Shown here: positions 8,084 to 17,643 of the stretch, in pieces
Position numbering within the stretch: the stretch's first letter is position 1
Layout: the number at the start of each line of letters is the position of its first letter
Assembly: GCF_030915405.1 (NCBI RefSeq)
Contig: NZ_CP133262.1
Coordinates: 2,232,001-2,296,000, forward strand
Reading direction: 5' to 3'
From: Neobacillus nitrireducens
Lineage (GTDB): Bacteria; Bacillota; Bacilli; Bacillales; Cytobacillaceae
DNA length: 64,000 bases
The notes under the pieces: generated by a model
Seen by the model: only the letters and a program-made list of their open reading frames with translations
What the model was told of the DNA's origin: nothing
The model's database searches: none
Position numbers and translations under genes: made by a program

Positions 8084-8536
8084 CTACTTATTCGGAAAAG
8101 AGACCCATATATTTTCTAGCCAATGATCAAAATCAGAACCCTTATTTCCTTCGTAGGTATCATACACATCAAGTCTCATCTTCTTTACTTTCTCTTTAAA
8201 TTCTTCAAAGCTATGACCTTCAGGAAGACTTTTCTTAATTCTTAACAAAATTTTATTTATATCTTTAATAAATTCGCCTTTTTTCTTTTGCGGTAATTGT
8301 ACATCTTCTCCTAAGTTTTTCAACTTTCGGAATGCCGCATCTTGAACTTTAAAGACTGTATCATTATTCATGATTCGTATGAGTATATCGATAACATGTT
8401 TGTTCTTCCAATTTCCTAACTCTTCAACCGCATCTAAACGCTCTCTCCAATTAGATGTTCGACTGGCTTGTTTCTTTAATTCCTCATAATTTTCCGGTAA
8501 CGTACTTTTTTCTTCAGTTTTTTTCAAATAATCCAA
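8084..8536 (-). CDS. HEAT-repeat protein, function unknown
   Basis: A 150-residue soluble protein. Residues 15-75 form two HEAT-like helical repeats (SNWRERLDAVEELGNWKN, then HVIDILIRIMNNDTVFKVQDAAFRKLKNLG), a protein-protein interaction scaffold. The C-terminal part is charged and ends with a Trp-containing segment. No ATG is available. The TTG codons at 8534-8536 or 8525-8527 are the candidate starts, and AAGGAG is better spaced from the second. It is a single gene between terminators. The binding partner is unknown. Confidence 0.75.
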   Translation of the reverse strand: MDYLKKTEEKSTLPENYEELKKQASRTSNWRERLDAVEELGNWKNKHVIDILIRIMNNDTVFKVQDAAFRKLKNLGEDVQLPQKKKGEFIKDINKILLRIKKSLPEGHSFEEFKEKVKKMRLDVYDTYEGNKGSDFDHWLENIWVSFPNK

Positions 8537-8633
8537 TCTCCTTCAGTCCATATAATATTTCGATCTACCTCTCCAAGATTTGAGTGTAATATTTCTAATC
8601 ATTGATGTCAATTTTCCACTGTTTTTCTAATAG

Positions 8634-8677
8634 AAAAAAGCAAGTAAACTTGTCCAACTTGGACTTTATTTACTTGC
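8634..8677 (-). terminator. Terminator of the iclR-mhpF-mhpE operon
   Basis: GCAAGTAAA at 8640-8648 pairs with TTTACTTGC at 8669-8677, and an inner GTCC/GGAC helix extends the hairpin. A TTTTTTC tail follows on the minus strand (8634-8639). It lies about 50 bases past the aldolase stop. Confidence 0.88.
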
Positions 8678-8724
8678 ACATGCCTCTATGACCCTATTAA
8701 TCTATTTTTAATTAGCTAAAAATA

Positions 8725-9753
8725 TTAAGCCAAAACGATTTTTGATTTGTTTTTAGCAATTTCTGCTGCTACTTCAACGATCATATCCTCTTGACCGCCA
8801 ACTACTTTCCGCTTGCCCAATTCAATTAAGATATCACGTGAATCTACACCGAATTTTGCAGCCGCACGTTTTGCATGAAGCGCAAAGCTTGAATAAACAC
8901 CGGCATATCCAAGTGTAAGGCTATCTTTGGTAATTTCTTGTGGTACTTGTAAAAGTGGTGCGACAATATCCTCAGATAAATCCATCATTTTATATAAATC
9001 TACCCCTGTTTTAATTCCCATCCGTTCACAAACTGCAACAAGTACTTCAGTTTGTGTATTACCGGCACCGGCACCAAGGCAACGAACGCTGCCATCAATA
9101 CGAGTAGCTCCTTCTTCGATGGCGGCAAGTGTATTTGCCATGGCAAGCGATAGATTGTTATGGCCATGGAATCCAACATTAACGCCAATCGATTGTTTTA
9201 GGGCACGAATACGTTCGCGAACCTGATCAGGAAGTAAGTATCCTGCAGAGTCAACCACATAGACAGTGTCCGCTCCATAGCTTTCCATTAGTTTTGCCTG
9301 CTCAACTAACTTATTAACAGGTGCCATATGGTTCATCATTAAGAAACCTACAGTTTCCATCCCAAGTTCTTTTGCGTAAGCAATATGCTGTGGTGCCACG
9401 TCTGCTTCTGTGACATGTGTCGCAATACGAGCCATTTTTGCCCCTAAATTAGCTGCTTCTTTTAATTCATGCAATGTACCGATACCCGGTAATAATAGAA
9501 CAGCAATTTTAGATTTATCGGCAACAGAAACAGCTGCTTCAATTAATTCCATTTCATTTGTACGTGAAAGTCCATACTGTAAGGAAGAACCTGCTAATCC
9601 GTCCCCATGTGAAACCTCAATATATGGAACATTTGCATCGTTTAATGCCTTTGTCACTTTAAGTACTTGCTCCACTGTATATTGATGATTGATGGCATGG
9701 CTTCCATCGCGTAAGGCTACCTCAGTGATAAGAATATCTCTTTCATTTGTCAT
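8725..9753 (-). CDS. mhpE: 4-hydroxy-2-oxovalerate aldolase
   Basis: A 342-residue metal-dependent class II aldolase that splits 4-hydroxy-2-oxovalerate into pyruvate and acetaldehyde. Visible: the opening ITEVALRDGSHAINHQYT, in which the RDG contributes catalytic Arg and metal-binding Asp; GVNVGFHGHNNLSLAMAN, the HxH metal site near residue 200; and CLGAGAGNTQTEVL. The C-terminal communication domain passes acetaldehyde directly to its dehydrogenase partner, encoded 23 bases upstream in the same operon. The upper meta-cleavage pathway genes (dioxygenase, hydrolase, hydratase) are not in this window. Confidence 0.95.
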   Translation of the reverse strand: MTNERDILITEVALRDGSHAINHQYTVEQVLKVTKALNDANVPYIEVSHGDGLAGSSLQYGLSRTNEMELIEAAVSVADKSKIAVLLLPGIGTLHELKEAANLGAKMARIATHVTEADVAPQHIAYAKELGMETVGFLMMNHMAPVNKLVEQAKLMESYGADTVYVVDSAGYLLPDQVRERIRALKQSIGVNVGFHGHNNLSLAMANTLAAIEEGATRIDGSVRCLGAGAGNTQTEVLVAVCERMGIKTGVDLYKMMDLSEDIVAPLLQVPQEITKDSLTLGYAGVYSSFALHAKRAAAKFGVDSRDILIELGKRKVVGGQEDMIVEVAAEIAKNKSKIVLA

Positions 9754-9776
9754 TTTTATTTACCCCTTTCTACAGC

Positions 9777-10664
9777 TTAAACTGTTGCTTTCAATAATAG
9801 TTTTTTTGCAAACGCTTCGGCAATTTTAACACCAGCAGATGTCATGATATCTAGGTTTCCTGCGTATTTAGGTAAGTAATCTCCAGCACCTTCTACTTCA
9901 AGGAAGATGGTTACTTTATTCCCTTCGAAAATAGGTTCGGTCCGTAGTCGATAGCCGGGTACATAGGATTGAACAACTTCAGCCATTTCATCAATGGATT
10001 TTCTTATTGCTGCTTCGTCCATTTTTCCTTCTTCAACAAGTGTATAAACGGTATCACGCATCATAATTGGCGGTTCTGCAGGGTTTAAAATCATAATTGC
10101 TTTTCCTTTTTTAGCACCGCCAACCTTTGAAATAGCCAGTGATGTGGTTTCAGTAAATTCATCGATATTTGCACGTGTTCCAGGACCAGCACTAAGGCTG
10201 GCAATCGTCGCAACGATTTCTGCATATTCTACTGGAGCGACACGGTTAACTGCATGGACCATTGGTATGGTTGCTTGACCGCCACAGGTAATTAAATTGA
10301 TATTATCTTTATCTAAATGTTCGTCAATATTTACGGCAGCACATACATATGGACCAACAGCGGCAGGAGTCATATCAATTACTTTAATTCCAGCTTCTTT
10401 TAATACTTTTGCATTATAAAGATGAGCCTTGGCCGAAGTTGCATCAAATACGATGTCAGCTTCTAATGTTTGGTCTGCAAGAAAACCATCAATCCCTGTA
10501 GCAACCCCTGCATAACCTAATTCTCTGGCACGACGTAATCCATCTGATTGCGGGTCAATTCCAATTACAGCTGTTAACTCTAATAATTCTGAACGTCCAA
10601 GTTTGACCATTAAATCTGTTCCAATGTTCCCTGAGCCAAGAACGGCAACTTTTACTTTTGACAA
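9777..10664 (-). CDS. mhpF: Acetaldehyde dehydrogenase (acylating)
   Basis: A 295-residue NAD-dependent enzyme that turns acetaldehyde plus CoA into acetyl-CoA and forms a channeling complex with the aldolase. The Rossmann motif [14 protein letters not shown] is at residues 5-18, the catalytic Cys lies in [17 protein letters not shown] near 125, and the partner-binding C-terminal region follows. The start is a TTG at 10662-10664 with AGGAGGAG upstream. An ATG further out at 10706 has no such site and would add a non-conserved tail. The gene lies 51 bases after the IclR regulator in one operon. Confidence 0.94.
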   Translation of the reverse strand: MSKVKVAVLGSGNIGTDLMVKLGRSELLELTAVIGIDPQSDGLRRARELGYAGVATGIDGFLADQTLEADIVFDATSAKAHLYNAKVLKEAGIKVIDMTPAAVGPYVCAAVNIDEHLDKDNINLITCGGQATIPMVHAVNRVAPVEYAEIVATIASLSAGPGTRANIDEFTETTSLAISKVGGAKKGKAIMILNPAEPPIMMRDTVYTLVEEGKMDEAAIRKSIDEMAEVVQSYVPGYRLRTEPIFEGNKVTIFLEVEGAGDYLPKYAGNLDIMTSAGVKIAEAFAKKLLLKATV

Positions 10665-10715
10665 AATAATTCTCCTCCTAAAAATTAATGTATTTACTTT
10701 TTCCATCTAGTTCTT

Positions 10716-11492
10716 CTATATGTTGTTTTTACTTTGATAACCTAAACTTCTTGATATATCCGCTGCTGCTTTTTTAATCCCCGCTATGACCTTTGGAAGC
10801 CTAATTTCATCAAGCCTCATTTTTGGTGCAGCACAGCTGATTGAAGCGACTACATTTCCTTGATGATTAAAGATAGGAGCAGCTACACATTTCAGCCCTA
10901 ACTCAATTTCCTCATCATCAACCGCATAGCCTTGCTCACGGATGGTATGGAATAACTCTTTAATCTTCTCAATATTTGTGATTGTGTGTTCTGTAAACGA
11001 ATCCAAATTGATAGAAGATAAGATTCTATTTGCATCACTTTCATTTAAATGGGCAAGTACTGCTTTTCCCACGCCTGTACTATGAAAAGGAGCCCTTTTT
11101 CCAATATGTGAATAGATTGTAAGGGTACTATGGCCTTCTACCTTTTCAATGTAAATAATTTCATCACGTTGTAAAGTAACTAAGTGAACGGTTTCATTTA
11201 GTTCATCGACTAGGTCTCTTATAATTGGTCTGGCAACCTGCCCAATATCGAGATGTTTTCCGACAAAATTACCAAGTTCAAAAAGTTTTATCCCGGGCTT
11301 ATACTTTAAATCTTCAGGATTTTGTTGAAGATACCCTCTATGTTCTAAGGTTTTGATGATCCCGTGGACGGTGCTTTTTGATAAGTTTAAATTCTCACTA
11401 ATCTCCTTGATACTTAGTTCTGGTTTCGTCACCAAAAATAGTTCAAGGATATCAGCGGCTCTTTCAACAGACTGAATTAATCGTTCTGACAC
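10716..11492 (-). CDS. IclR-family regulator of the aldolase/dehydrogenase operon
   Basis: A 258-residue regulator. Residues 5-65 are the winged helix (SVERAADILELFLV, then KSTVHGIIKTLEHRGYL); residues 85-250 are the IclR effector domain (RAPFHSTGVGKAVLAHL and the closing ISCAAPKMRL). I choose the GTG at 11490-11492 because AGGAGG is six bases upstream; the upstream ATG lies within or too close to that site. As the promoter-proximal gene of the operon and next to a perfect palindrome, it probably controls itself and the two enzymes in response to a pathway metabolite. Confidence 0.92.
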   Translation of the reverse strand: MSERLIQSVERAADILELFLVTKPELSIKEISENLNLSKSTVHGIIKTLEHRGYLQQNPEDLKYKPGIKLFELGNFVGKHLDIGQVARPIIRDLVDELNETVHLVTLQRDEIIYIEKVEGHSTLTIYSHIGKRAPFHSTGVGKAVLAHLNESDANRILSSINLDSFTEHTITNIEKIKELFHTIREQGYAVDDEEIELGLKCVAAPIFNHQGNVVASISCAAPKMRLDEIRLPKVIAGIKKAAADISRSLGYQSKNNI

Positions 11493-11508
11493 AACCATCC
11501 TCCTCTTG

Positions 11509-11523
11509 TTCGACAATGTCGAA
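11509..11523. promoter_or_regulatory. Putative IclR operator
   Basis: TTCGACAATGTCGAA is a perfect 6+3+6 palindrome centred about 24 bases upstream of the GTG start and about 35 bases past the -10 box. A roadblock or autorepression site for the regulator encoded next to it is the simplest reading. Confidence 0.55.
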
Positions 11524-11552
11524 TGCCATTCGTAAATATTAAGGGCAATTTA

Positions 11553-11582
11553 ATAGTACATCCTCGTTCATTATTCTGTCAA
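11553..11582 (-). promoter_or_regulatory. Sigma-A promoter of the iclR-mhpF-mhpE operon
   Basis: On the minus strand TTGACA (complement of 11577-11582) and TACTAT (complement of 11553-11558) are 18 bp apart. Transcription would begin near 11546 and read through the palindrome at 11509-11523. Confidence 0.7.
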
Positions 11583-11606
11583 TATTATAATGATTTATTT
11601 TGCTTC

Positions 11607-11646
11607 AAAAAAGAGCCTGATTTCCACTGGAAATCAGACTCTTTTT
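11607..11646. terminator. Terminator after the HesB-like gene
   Basis: AAAAAGAG, CTGATTTCC and their complements form a long stem with T-runs on both strands. It abuts the stop codon of the leftward gene at 11645 and insulates the iclR promoter. Confidence 0.9.
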
Positions 11647-11914
11647 ATATAATCTCAAATTGCTTAAAACCTGTTGTATCCGGGATAAAATCTAATGTTT
11701 TATTATTAAAGTAATGGCACTCCCCATTGTCAATAATAAAATGCAGCTCCTCTTTAGTAATTTCCGCATCATTTGGGCGAATTATTTCTTCTAAGGTTAA
11801 TTTCACCTTCATAAAACAACTCTTTCGCATTTGTAAGCGAATAAATGGTTTTGTATCCGCTAATTTCATCCTATTTTTCAGTTCTGTTTTGGCATTCTCA
11901 GTTAAAATAAACAC
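11645..11914 (-). CDS. HesB/IscA-like (YneR-type) small protein
   Basis: An 89-residue protein with the HesB-like fold pattern: an opening LTENAKTELKNRM helix, a PFIRLQMRKSC strand, and a C-terminal ELHFIIDNGECHYF followed by a DFIPDTTGFKQFEI strand. Only two Cys are present rather than the three of true A-type iron-sulfur carriers, as in YneR-type relatives of unknown role. The start is a GTG at 11912-11914, with GGAGGGGAG upstream; a longer frame overlapping selO is not supported. It directly follows selO (about 65 bases) and may be cotranscribed. Confidence 0.68.
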   Translation of the reverse strand: MFILTENAKTELKNRMKLADTKPFIRLQMRKSCFMKVKLTLEEIIRPNDAEITKEELHFIIDNGECHYFNNKTLDFIPDTTGFKQFEII

Positions 11915-11978
11915 GTGTCTCCCCTCCCTGTATTCCTCGCTTCCCAACCTTTTTCTATGGGTTATAATTTTGTGAACC

Positions 11979-13448
11979 TCATGTCCCACAAAAGGTCCGG
12001 TAAGGCTGGGCAGTTTGGGCAGGCAGTGTCGAGTACTCAGATTGTTCCTCGGAGTGCGCGTATGGTGTTGATAATATGTCAAGCAGCCGTTTCAGCACAC
12101 TGTAGTCTTCTTGTTTCACTGCGGCTTCTAATGCTTCTTCTACCCGGTGGTTCCGAGGGATGATCGCCGGATTGCTGTTTCGCATCAATTGTTTAGAAGA
12201 ATCCCTCGAATCCTGCTGTCTATCAAGTCTCTCCTGCCATTGCTTATACCAATTTTTAAACTCCGGGGCATCCTTGAAGACCGTATCCTTCGGCTTTTCA
12301 AAAGTTAATGCCCGGAAGGTATTCGTATAGTCGGCCTTATACATCTGCATCATTTTAAGGAGGTCTTCAACTAAAGATTCATCCTGTTTCTCTTCGTTAA
12401 ATAGTCCGAGCTTGGCTCTCATTCCAGTTAGCCAATTGCTTTGATATAACTCGATAAAATTTGAAATTTCATCCTGAGCCAGTTGGACAGCCTGTTCCTG
12501 ATTGTCATGAATGAGCGGCAATAGGGTTTCAGCAAATCGTGCCAGATTCCAACCAGCAATATAGGGTTGATTGCCAAAAGCATAGCGTCCTTGCGTATCT
12601 ATGGAACTATAGACAGTTTCCGGGTCATAGGTATCCATAAAGGCACACGGACCATAGTCGATTGTTTCTCCGCTAATCGTCATGTTGTCGGTGTTCATCA
12701 CCCCGTGGATAAATCCAGCCAACTGCCATTTAGCAATGAGCGAAGCTTGCCGTTTGATCACTTCCTGGAGTAATGAAAGATAACGCCGCTCATCAAGGGC
12801 AACCTTCGGGTAATGGCGTTCTAGTGTATAGTCAGCAAGAACCCGAAGTTCCTCAACTGTGCCCCATTTAGCAACGTATTGAAAGGTGCCCACGCGCAGA
12901 TGACTAGAAGCGACACGAGTTAGAATTGCACCAGGCAGGGCGGTTTCGCGGAGGACTGCCTCACCGGTTGTCACAACTGCCAGACTTCGGGTAGTTGGGA
13001 TCCCAAGTGCATACATCGCTTCGCTAATGATGTATTCACGCAGCATCGGGCCAAGAGATGCTCGACCATCGCCTCCGCGTGAGTAGGGGGTTCTCCCCGG
13101 ACCCTTGAGTTGAATATCAAACCGTTCACCTTTAGGGGTAATCTGCTCGCCAAGCAGAATAGCCCGTCCATCCCCTAACTTAGTAAAATGCCCAAATTGA
13201 TGGCCGGCATATGCTTGGGCGAGCGGCTTAGCACCTTCAGGTAACTGGTTCCCCGCAAACACGGCTAGGCCATTTATATTTTCAAGCTCTTGTGGATTCA
13301 AGCCTAGGGAAGCAGCCAGTTGATTATTAAGAATAATTAACTGTGGTAAGCGGACAGGCGTTGGGTTGATGCTGGTAAAAAACATTTCTGGCAGACGAGC
13401 ATAACTGTTGTCGAAGTTCCATCCTGGTTCTTTTATTTCTTCAGACAT
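11979..13448 (-). CDS. selO: Protein adenylyltransferase SelO (YdiU family)
   Basis: A 489-residue pseudokinase-fold enzyme that transfers AMP from ATP to Ser, Thr or Tyr of target proteins. Key features: [11 protein letters not shown] and [20 protein letters not shown] (nucleotide site), [31 protein letters not shown] (catalytic region), and DYGPCAFMD, the metal-binding equivalent of kinase DFG. The end PYRTFCGT keeps the C-terminal Cys that is selenocysteine in animal SelO. Length matches the family. In E. coli, SelO modifies redox proteins during oxidative stress. GGGGAT precedes the start. Confidence 0.96.
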   Translation of the reverse strand: MSEEIKEPGWNFDNSYARLPEMFFTSINPTPVRLPQLIILNNQLAASLGLNPQELENINGLAVFAGNQLPEGAKPLAQAYAGHQFGHFTKLGDGRAILLGEQITPKGERFDIQLKGPGRTPYSRGGDGRASLGPMLREYIISEAMYALGIPTTRSLAVVTTGEAVLRETALPGAILTRVASSHLRVGTFQYVAKWGTVEELRVLADYTLERHYPKVALDERRYLSLLQEVIKRQASLIAKWQLAGFIHGVMNTDNMTISGETIDYGPCAFMDTYDPETVYSSIDTQGRYAFGNQPYIAGWNLARFAETLLPLIHDNQEQAVQLAQDEISNFIELYQSNWLTGMRAKLGLFNEEKQDESLVEDLLKMMQMYKADYTNTFRALTFEKPKDTVFKDAPEFKNWYKQWQERLDRQQDSRDSSKQLMRNSNPAIIPRNHRVEEALEAAVKQEDYSVLKRLLDILSTPYAHSEEQSEYSTLPAQTAQPYRTFCGT

Positions 13449-13563
13449 TTTATCCCCTTTTCTTTGTTTGTCATATTTTACTTAGTGGAAATTTCAGTGC
13501 ATCCTATAATAATTTCCCCATATATTAAGCAAAATTCAAATCCTGTCCAGAAATTTTTCCAGC

Positions 13564-14082
13564 CTAGTCCCTATATTTTAGTGCTAATCCTTTTAAGAAA
13601 TTTCGGGCGTATTTATCCCCGCATTCTTTATAATTCTTATGTCCCTTCTTTCGTAATAGTGCGCTTAGTTCTCCTTTTGTTATCTGGACACCTGCTTCAT
13701 TTAATATTTCAATTATATCCTCACTAGTTAATGTCAGTGCGATTTTCAATTTTTTTAAAAGAATATTATTTACACTCTCATTTACAGGCTGCGCCGGTCT
13801 TTCAGGTTCTCCCGGGTTTGAATCTTGTTTTCCTCTTTTAAAAATAATAAAGCCGTTTAAAAAGGAATCTAGCATCTTATTATTACATTTTATGTGCGCT
13901 TCATCCTCAGCAAACTCACTTCCATTATCATCTTCATCATAATTGTCGGGTGATTTTGTAAGAATCTTAAGTACCTCTTCCTTGGTTACATCAATACCGC
14001 CCTGTTTAAATATCTCGACCATTTCTGTGTTTTTTATATCCAATGCATATCTTAATCTAATTAATATATCGTTATTCTCCAT
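13564..14082 (-). CDS. DUF1456 (YehS-like) protein
   Basis: A 172-residue soluble protein with two copies of the DUF1456 helical repeat: IRLRYALDIKNTEMVEIFKQGG at about 7-28 and LKKLKIALTLTSEDIIEILNEAG at about 107-129. Each is followed by a xIT/VTKxEL segment, and the protein ends NFLKGLALKYRD. The linker is acidic with a Pro-rich patch. The biochemical function of YehS proteins is not known; the duplicated helical unit suggests binding of a partner. A ribosome binding site (AGGAGG) precedes the ATG. Confidence 0.88.
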   Translation of the reverse strand: MENNDILIRLRYALDIKNTEMVEIFKQGGIDVTKEEVLKILTKSPDNYDEDDNGSEFAEDEAHIKCNNKMLDSFLNGFIIFKRGKQDSNPGEPERPAQPVNESVNNILLKKLKIALTLTSEDIIEILNEAGVQITKGELSALLRKKGHKNYKECGDKYARNFLKGLALKYRD

Positions 14083-14113
14083 CTAAAAACCTCCTACGAA
14101 ATAATTTACTAAG

Positions 14114-14620
14114 TTAGACAGTCATTTTCCAGCTTGATAATGCTAACCAGTTTTCCATTTGCACATAATCGGGGATTATTTTTCCAACAAGTCGCCAAAA
14201 AGATCGATCATGATTCAGATGAACCATATGGCACATTTCATGAACGACTACATAATCTATCACCTTTAATGGTGCCATCGCTAGCTTCCAATTGAATGTT
14301 AACTGCTGCCTGAAATCACAAGTTCCCCAGTTCTTGTTATTATCTGTAATACGAATAGACCTTGGTTTTGTTTTAAAGTTGCTTTGATAGGAACGAATAC
14401 TTCTCTCTACTAATGTTTTACATTGCTGATAATAAAACCGTTTTAATGCTTGTTTTATTTTCTCATCTTCAAGTTGTTTCACATATATATTTAACTTATC
14501 CCCGTCAAACACTACATAGTCTTGCTTGATATCTATTTCTTGAGAGACCTGAATGGGATATTCGTTTCCTAAATAAAGAAAACTCTGACCTAAATAATTA
14601 TGTATCATTAAATAAATCAC
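14114..14620 (-). CDS. YgjP-like zinc metallopeptidase (M48/DUF45)
   Basis: A 168-residue protein with the zinc motif VVHEMCHMVHLNHDRSFW near residues 124-141, which contains HExxH and the third ligand His downstream, and KNWGTCDFRQQLTFNW just before it, the typical DUF45 SRWGSC-like signature. Homologues are usually 220-250 residues, so this one is somewhat short at the N terminus. It is presumably a cytosolic peptidase of unknown substrate. It lies 31 bases upstream of the DUF1456 gene and may be cotranscribed with it. Confidence 0.85.
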   Translation of the reverse strand: MIYLMIHNYLGQSFLYLGNEYPIQVSQEIDIKQDYVVFDGDKLNIYVKQLEDEKIKQALKRFYYQQCKTLVERSIRSYQSNFKTKPRSIRITDNNKNWGTCDFRQQLTFNWKLAMAPLKVIDYVVVHEMCHMVHLNHDRSFWRLVGKIIPDYVQMENWLALSSWKMTV

Positions 14621-14640
14621 CTACATTTATGACAATGGAT

Positions 14641-14683
14641 AAAAAAGCGTTAAACCCTCAATATTCAAGGTTTAACGCTTTTG
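14641..14683. terminator. Bidirectional terminator upstream of the metallopeptidase gene
   Basis: AAAAGCGTTAAACC and GGTTTAACGCTTTT form a 14-bp stem with A- and T-runs. For leftward transcription it ends the GH3 glycosidase message. Confidence 0.93.
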
Positions 14684-14757
14684 AGTTGACGATATTATAC
14701 CATACCTTTCGAGCGATAGATGATGATTTTGAATATACAGTTAATCAATACCTATTA

Positions 14758-16881
14758 TTAAAATGTTAGTCCATGACCAAGTTGATAGATATTACCATCG
14801 CTATCTTTATATGCATAGGTAAGTCCTTCAGGCATATATTTGTCCTTGTCATAGCCTGGTACATCATTTCTTGACACGCAATCTCCATTTTCATCAACCG
14901 CAATGACTGCTTCACTCGCTGGTAATGTTAACGGTAAAACACCTACCGGACGGCTATTGCCTGCAATTACCTCATAATGTGCCTTGTAGTAAGTATCGTA
15001 TCCTGCGATTAAGACATCTGCAAGAGGTTCAACATTACCAAGGATCCAAGGTAGAATGACATTCACGCTTATGATTACTTTTCCACCACGAATATGGATA
15101 CTGTCCGCTACTTCCTTTAAATGGTTCATACCAGTCAAAGTCGTTTCTTGATAGGTAGTACCATCCAAAGCGGATACCGTTTTATCTTCACAGATTTCAA
15201 GTTCTAATAGTCCTGGTGTCGCATTGAAATAAGCTCCGGATTTTGGACTTAAAAACAAGAAAGCTATGTCAGCTTCTTTATGGTTATCGGTCAAAGTAAA
15301 TTGACCAAGCTCTTGACATTCCTGTCTTGCTTTTTCTGTATAAGAAGTGGCCCGCTCCGGTTCCTTATGGAACACCTCTACATAAACCTTCTTACCCTCA
15401 AGCTTTTCACCTGTTAATGGTAAGGTTTGATTGTGATTTTTAAGCACGGTTACTGATTTTTTATGCGCTTCATATGCCGCTTCCCAGTTAGCTGGGTTTT
15501 TCACTGCTTCAGCAGCCTGGTCGGGTGAAACATAGGTACGATCATCAAATAATCCTAAAGCAAACATTTCTGTAAGGAGACGTACATTTGCTTCATTAAT
15601 ACGCTCTTCACTAATCCAACCATTTTCGATCGCTGTTTTAAGGTTTTCAATATCATTCGTGTCAGAAATAAGATCTGTCCCCGCATTAATCGCTTTAGCA
15701 AAGCGTTCCGCCTCGCTTAAGGTTTCAACCCCCCAGCTCATTTTACTTGTGACGCCGCTATCGCTATTTATATAGCCTTTAAACCCTAATTTTTCTCTTA
15801 GGATCTTATTTAAGAAATATTCATTAAAAGTAAAACCAACCTCTTCGAAAGGAATGACTTCCCCTTCGAATTCTTGTTCTACACTTTTCCTAATACTAGG
15901 AATCGAATAATATGGCATCATGGAAGAAGTCCCGTGTTCGACTGCTGCCCGAAATGAAGGCAGGTGATACTTTTCTAGGCTTCCTGGAGTTGGGTATAGG
16001 TTCCATTTCCCCTCTTCATAATGGGGATCAAATCCATTTTCCCTTGGTCCACCGCCTGGAAAATGCTTGGTCGTCATTGAAATACTATGATTTCCAAGGG
16101 TCTTCCCTTGAAAGCCGTCAATGATACGGCCAATTGCATCAGTTATAAATTCTGGGTCTTCACCGAATGTACCATATATCCGCTGCCATCTCGGGTCCGT
16201 AACAGTATCCGCCATATACATATATCCTTTTCTTAAACCCACAGCATCCCATTCATCATGAGCAATTTGGGCGAATTGGCTAATAAGGGAGGCATCACCG
16301 CCATTTTTGATATCGCCCTTTGCCGCTGCAGCAAGTCCTAGCGTTCCAGGCCATGTGGAAAAAATCCCAGCCGCATCATTCATCCCAAAAATGAATTCTG
16401 TATTTTCGTTTCTTGAATTTGATGCGATTAAACACGGAATACCAAGACGTGACCCCTCACATACTTCATTCATGGTATTCACCCATTCTGCCATTTCAGA
16501 TGGGCTCCAATTGTCTCTTAGAATAAAGTGGCGTAAATGCATGTTTTCAATCGTATGCGTTGTACCATATACTTTTGCCAAAGCAAAAATTGTCTCGCCC
16601 TTTTCGACAATCCCTTCATCCAACAAACCATCATGGCTTGTCTTACTCTTATCTTTTTGAGAAAGACCCATTTGGCGAGTATTAATAAGCATCATCCCGA
16701 CTTTTTCATCAATATTCATCAATGAGACAAGGTTCTCTGCGCGTTCTCCCGGACTTAAACGCCAGTCCTTATAAGGTTCTAATTTCCCACTGTTATTTAA
16801 ATCTTTAAATTTTAATCCATCCACTTCAATGATGTTCTTGACTCTGACTTCTAAGTTCGGTTGTTTATGCTTCTGTTCCAA
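14758..16881 (-). CDS. Glycoside hydrolase family 3 enzyme (beta-glucosidase-like)
   Basis: A 707-residue cytoplasmic enzyme with no signal peptide. The (beta/alpha)8 domain spans roughly residues 50-440: MTTKHFPGGGP at 270-280 holds the conserved KHF, and GYINSDSGV places the likely catalytic nucleophile at Asp374. The C-terminal alpha/beta sandwich with SVTVLKNHNQTLPL begins near residue 470. It would release terminal glucosyl, xylosyl or N-acetyl sugars from imported oligosaccharides. No transporter or regulator sits beside it, so the substrate is open. A gap of about 240 bases upstream separates it from the VOC gene and should hold its promoter. Confidence 0.92.
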   Translation of the reverse strand: MEQKHKQPNLEVRVKNIIEVDGLKFKDLNNSGKLEPYKDWRLSPGERAENLVSLMNIDEKVGMMLINTRQMGLSQKDKSKTSHDGLLDEGIVEKGETIFALAKVYGTTHTIENMHLRHFILRDNWSPSEMAEWVNTMNEVCEGSRLGIPCLIASNSRNENTEFIFGMNDAAGIFSTWPGTLGLAAAAKGDIKNGGDASLISQFAQIAHDEWDAVGLRKGYMYMADTVTDPRWQRIYGTFGEDPEFITDAIGRIIDGFQGKTLGNHSISMTTKHFPGGGPRENGFDPHYEEGKWNLYPTPGSLEKYHLPSFRAAVEHGTSSMMPYYSIPSIRKSVEQEFEGEVIPFEEVGFTFNEYFLNKILREKLGFKGYINSDSGVTSKMSWGVETLSEAERFAKAINAGTDLISDTNDIENLKTAIENGWISEERINEANVRLLTEMFALGLFDDRTYVSPDQAAEAVKNPANWEAAYEAHKKSVTVLKNHNQTLPLTGEKLEGKKVYVEVFHKEPERATSYTEKARQECQELGQFTLTDNHKEADIAFLFLSPKSGAYFNATPGLLELEICEDKTVSALDGTTYQETTLTGMNHLKEVADSIHIRGGKVIISVNVILPWILGNVEPLADVLIAGYDTYYKAHYEVIAGNSRPVGVLPLTLPASEAVIAVDENGDCVSRNDVPGYDKDKYMPEGLTYAYKDSDGNIYQLGHGLTF

Positions 16882-17073
16882 ATTAATGCCTCCTAAACTT
16901 TTTCGACCAGGGTATTAAAAGATTGATTTTTTAAAAAATTATTTCGGGAAAAGATCTATCTTGATTACTCATCGTTTTATTTTAGCAATAGGGATTCATT
17001 TTTACACATATTATTGCTTACAAGTTTTAAAACCTTTTTATAGGTATCGGAAATTCTTTAAAATAAAAGACCG

Positions 17074-17109
17074 CAAAAAAATAGAAAGGCAGATGATTCT
17101 ACCTTTCTC
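17074..17109 (-). terminator. Terminator after the VOC gene
   Basis: AGAAAGG and CCTTTCT pair across a 12-base loop, and the minus strand continues with ATTTTTTTGCGG. It lies just past the stop at 17127. Confidence 0.88.
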
Positions 17110-17126
17110 TTGCGATTATGTACTAC

Positions 17127-17522
17127 CTATTTTGCATTCGCATCAGGTTGATGAATTCCAATAATATTGCCTTCTGTATCAATATAGTATCCCTGCCAAG
17201 CCATACCAGGCAAAGCATATTTGGCCATTGCGACCTTGCCGCCATTCCCAATAATTTTGGCTTCCGTGACATCGTAATTTTCCACACCCATGGTACATGC
17301 AAATCCATTTAAAGGTTGGTTTGGTTCTGGGGGAGGACCTTGACGTTGCATTAAAGCACCATTGATCCCTGGCTCATTCTCATCGCCGGTCACCGCTCCA
17401 AAGTACGGCATACCTGCATATTCGCTCCAGTCTTGAAATGACCAACCGAATACCTCACCATAAAACTTTTTCGCTCGTTCCATTTCACTCACATGAATTT
17501 CAAAATGCACTAATCTTCCCAT
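17127..17522 (-). CDS. VOC-family (glyoxalase-like) protein
   Basis: A 131-residue single-repeat pair of the vicinal-oxygen-chelate fold. VHFEIHVSEMERAKKFYGEVFGWSF at the N terminus carries a metal-ligand-type His and the usual AxxFYxxxFGW motif; the second beta-alpha-beta-beta-beta half ends with YYIDTEGNIIGIHQPD, close to the DPxGN..(E/H) pattern. Family members include glyoxalases, drug-binding proteins and dioxygenases. Nothing nearby narrows the role. Confidence 0.9.
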   Translation of the reverse strand: MGRLVHFEIHVSEMERAKKFYGEVFGWSFQDWSEYAGMPYFGAVTGDENEPGINGALMQRQGPPPEPNQPLNGFACTMGVENYDVTEAKIIGNGGKVAMAKYALPGMAWQGYYIDTEGNIIGIHQPDANAK

Positions 17523-17643
17523 AATATCCTCCTATTTTTTCAAAAGCATAATGTGTAATTGACTATAATTGTCTATCATTATTATATCAATAGTGGAGTT
17601 ATATTCAATTTCCACTAAAATATGGTGTTTGGAATGAAATACT

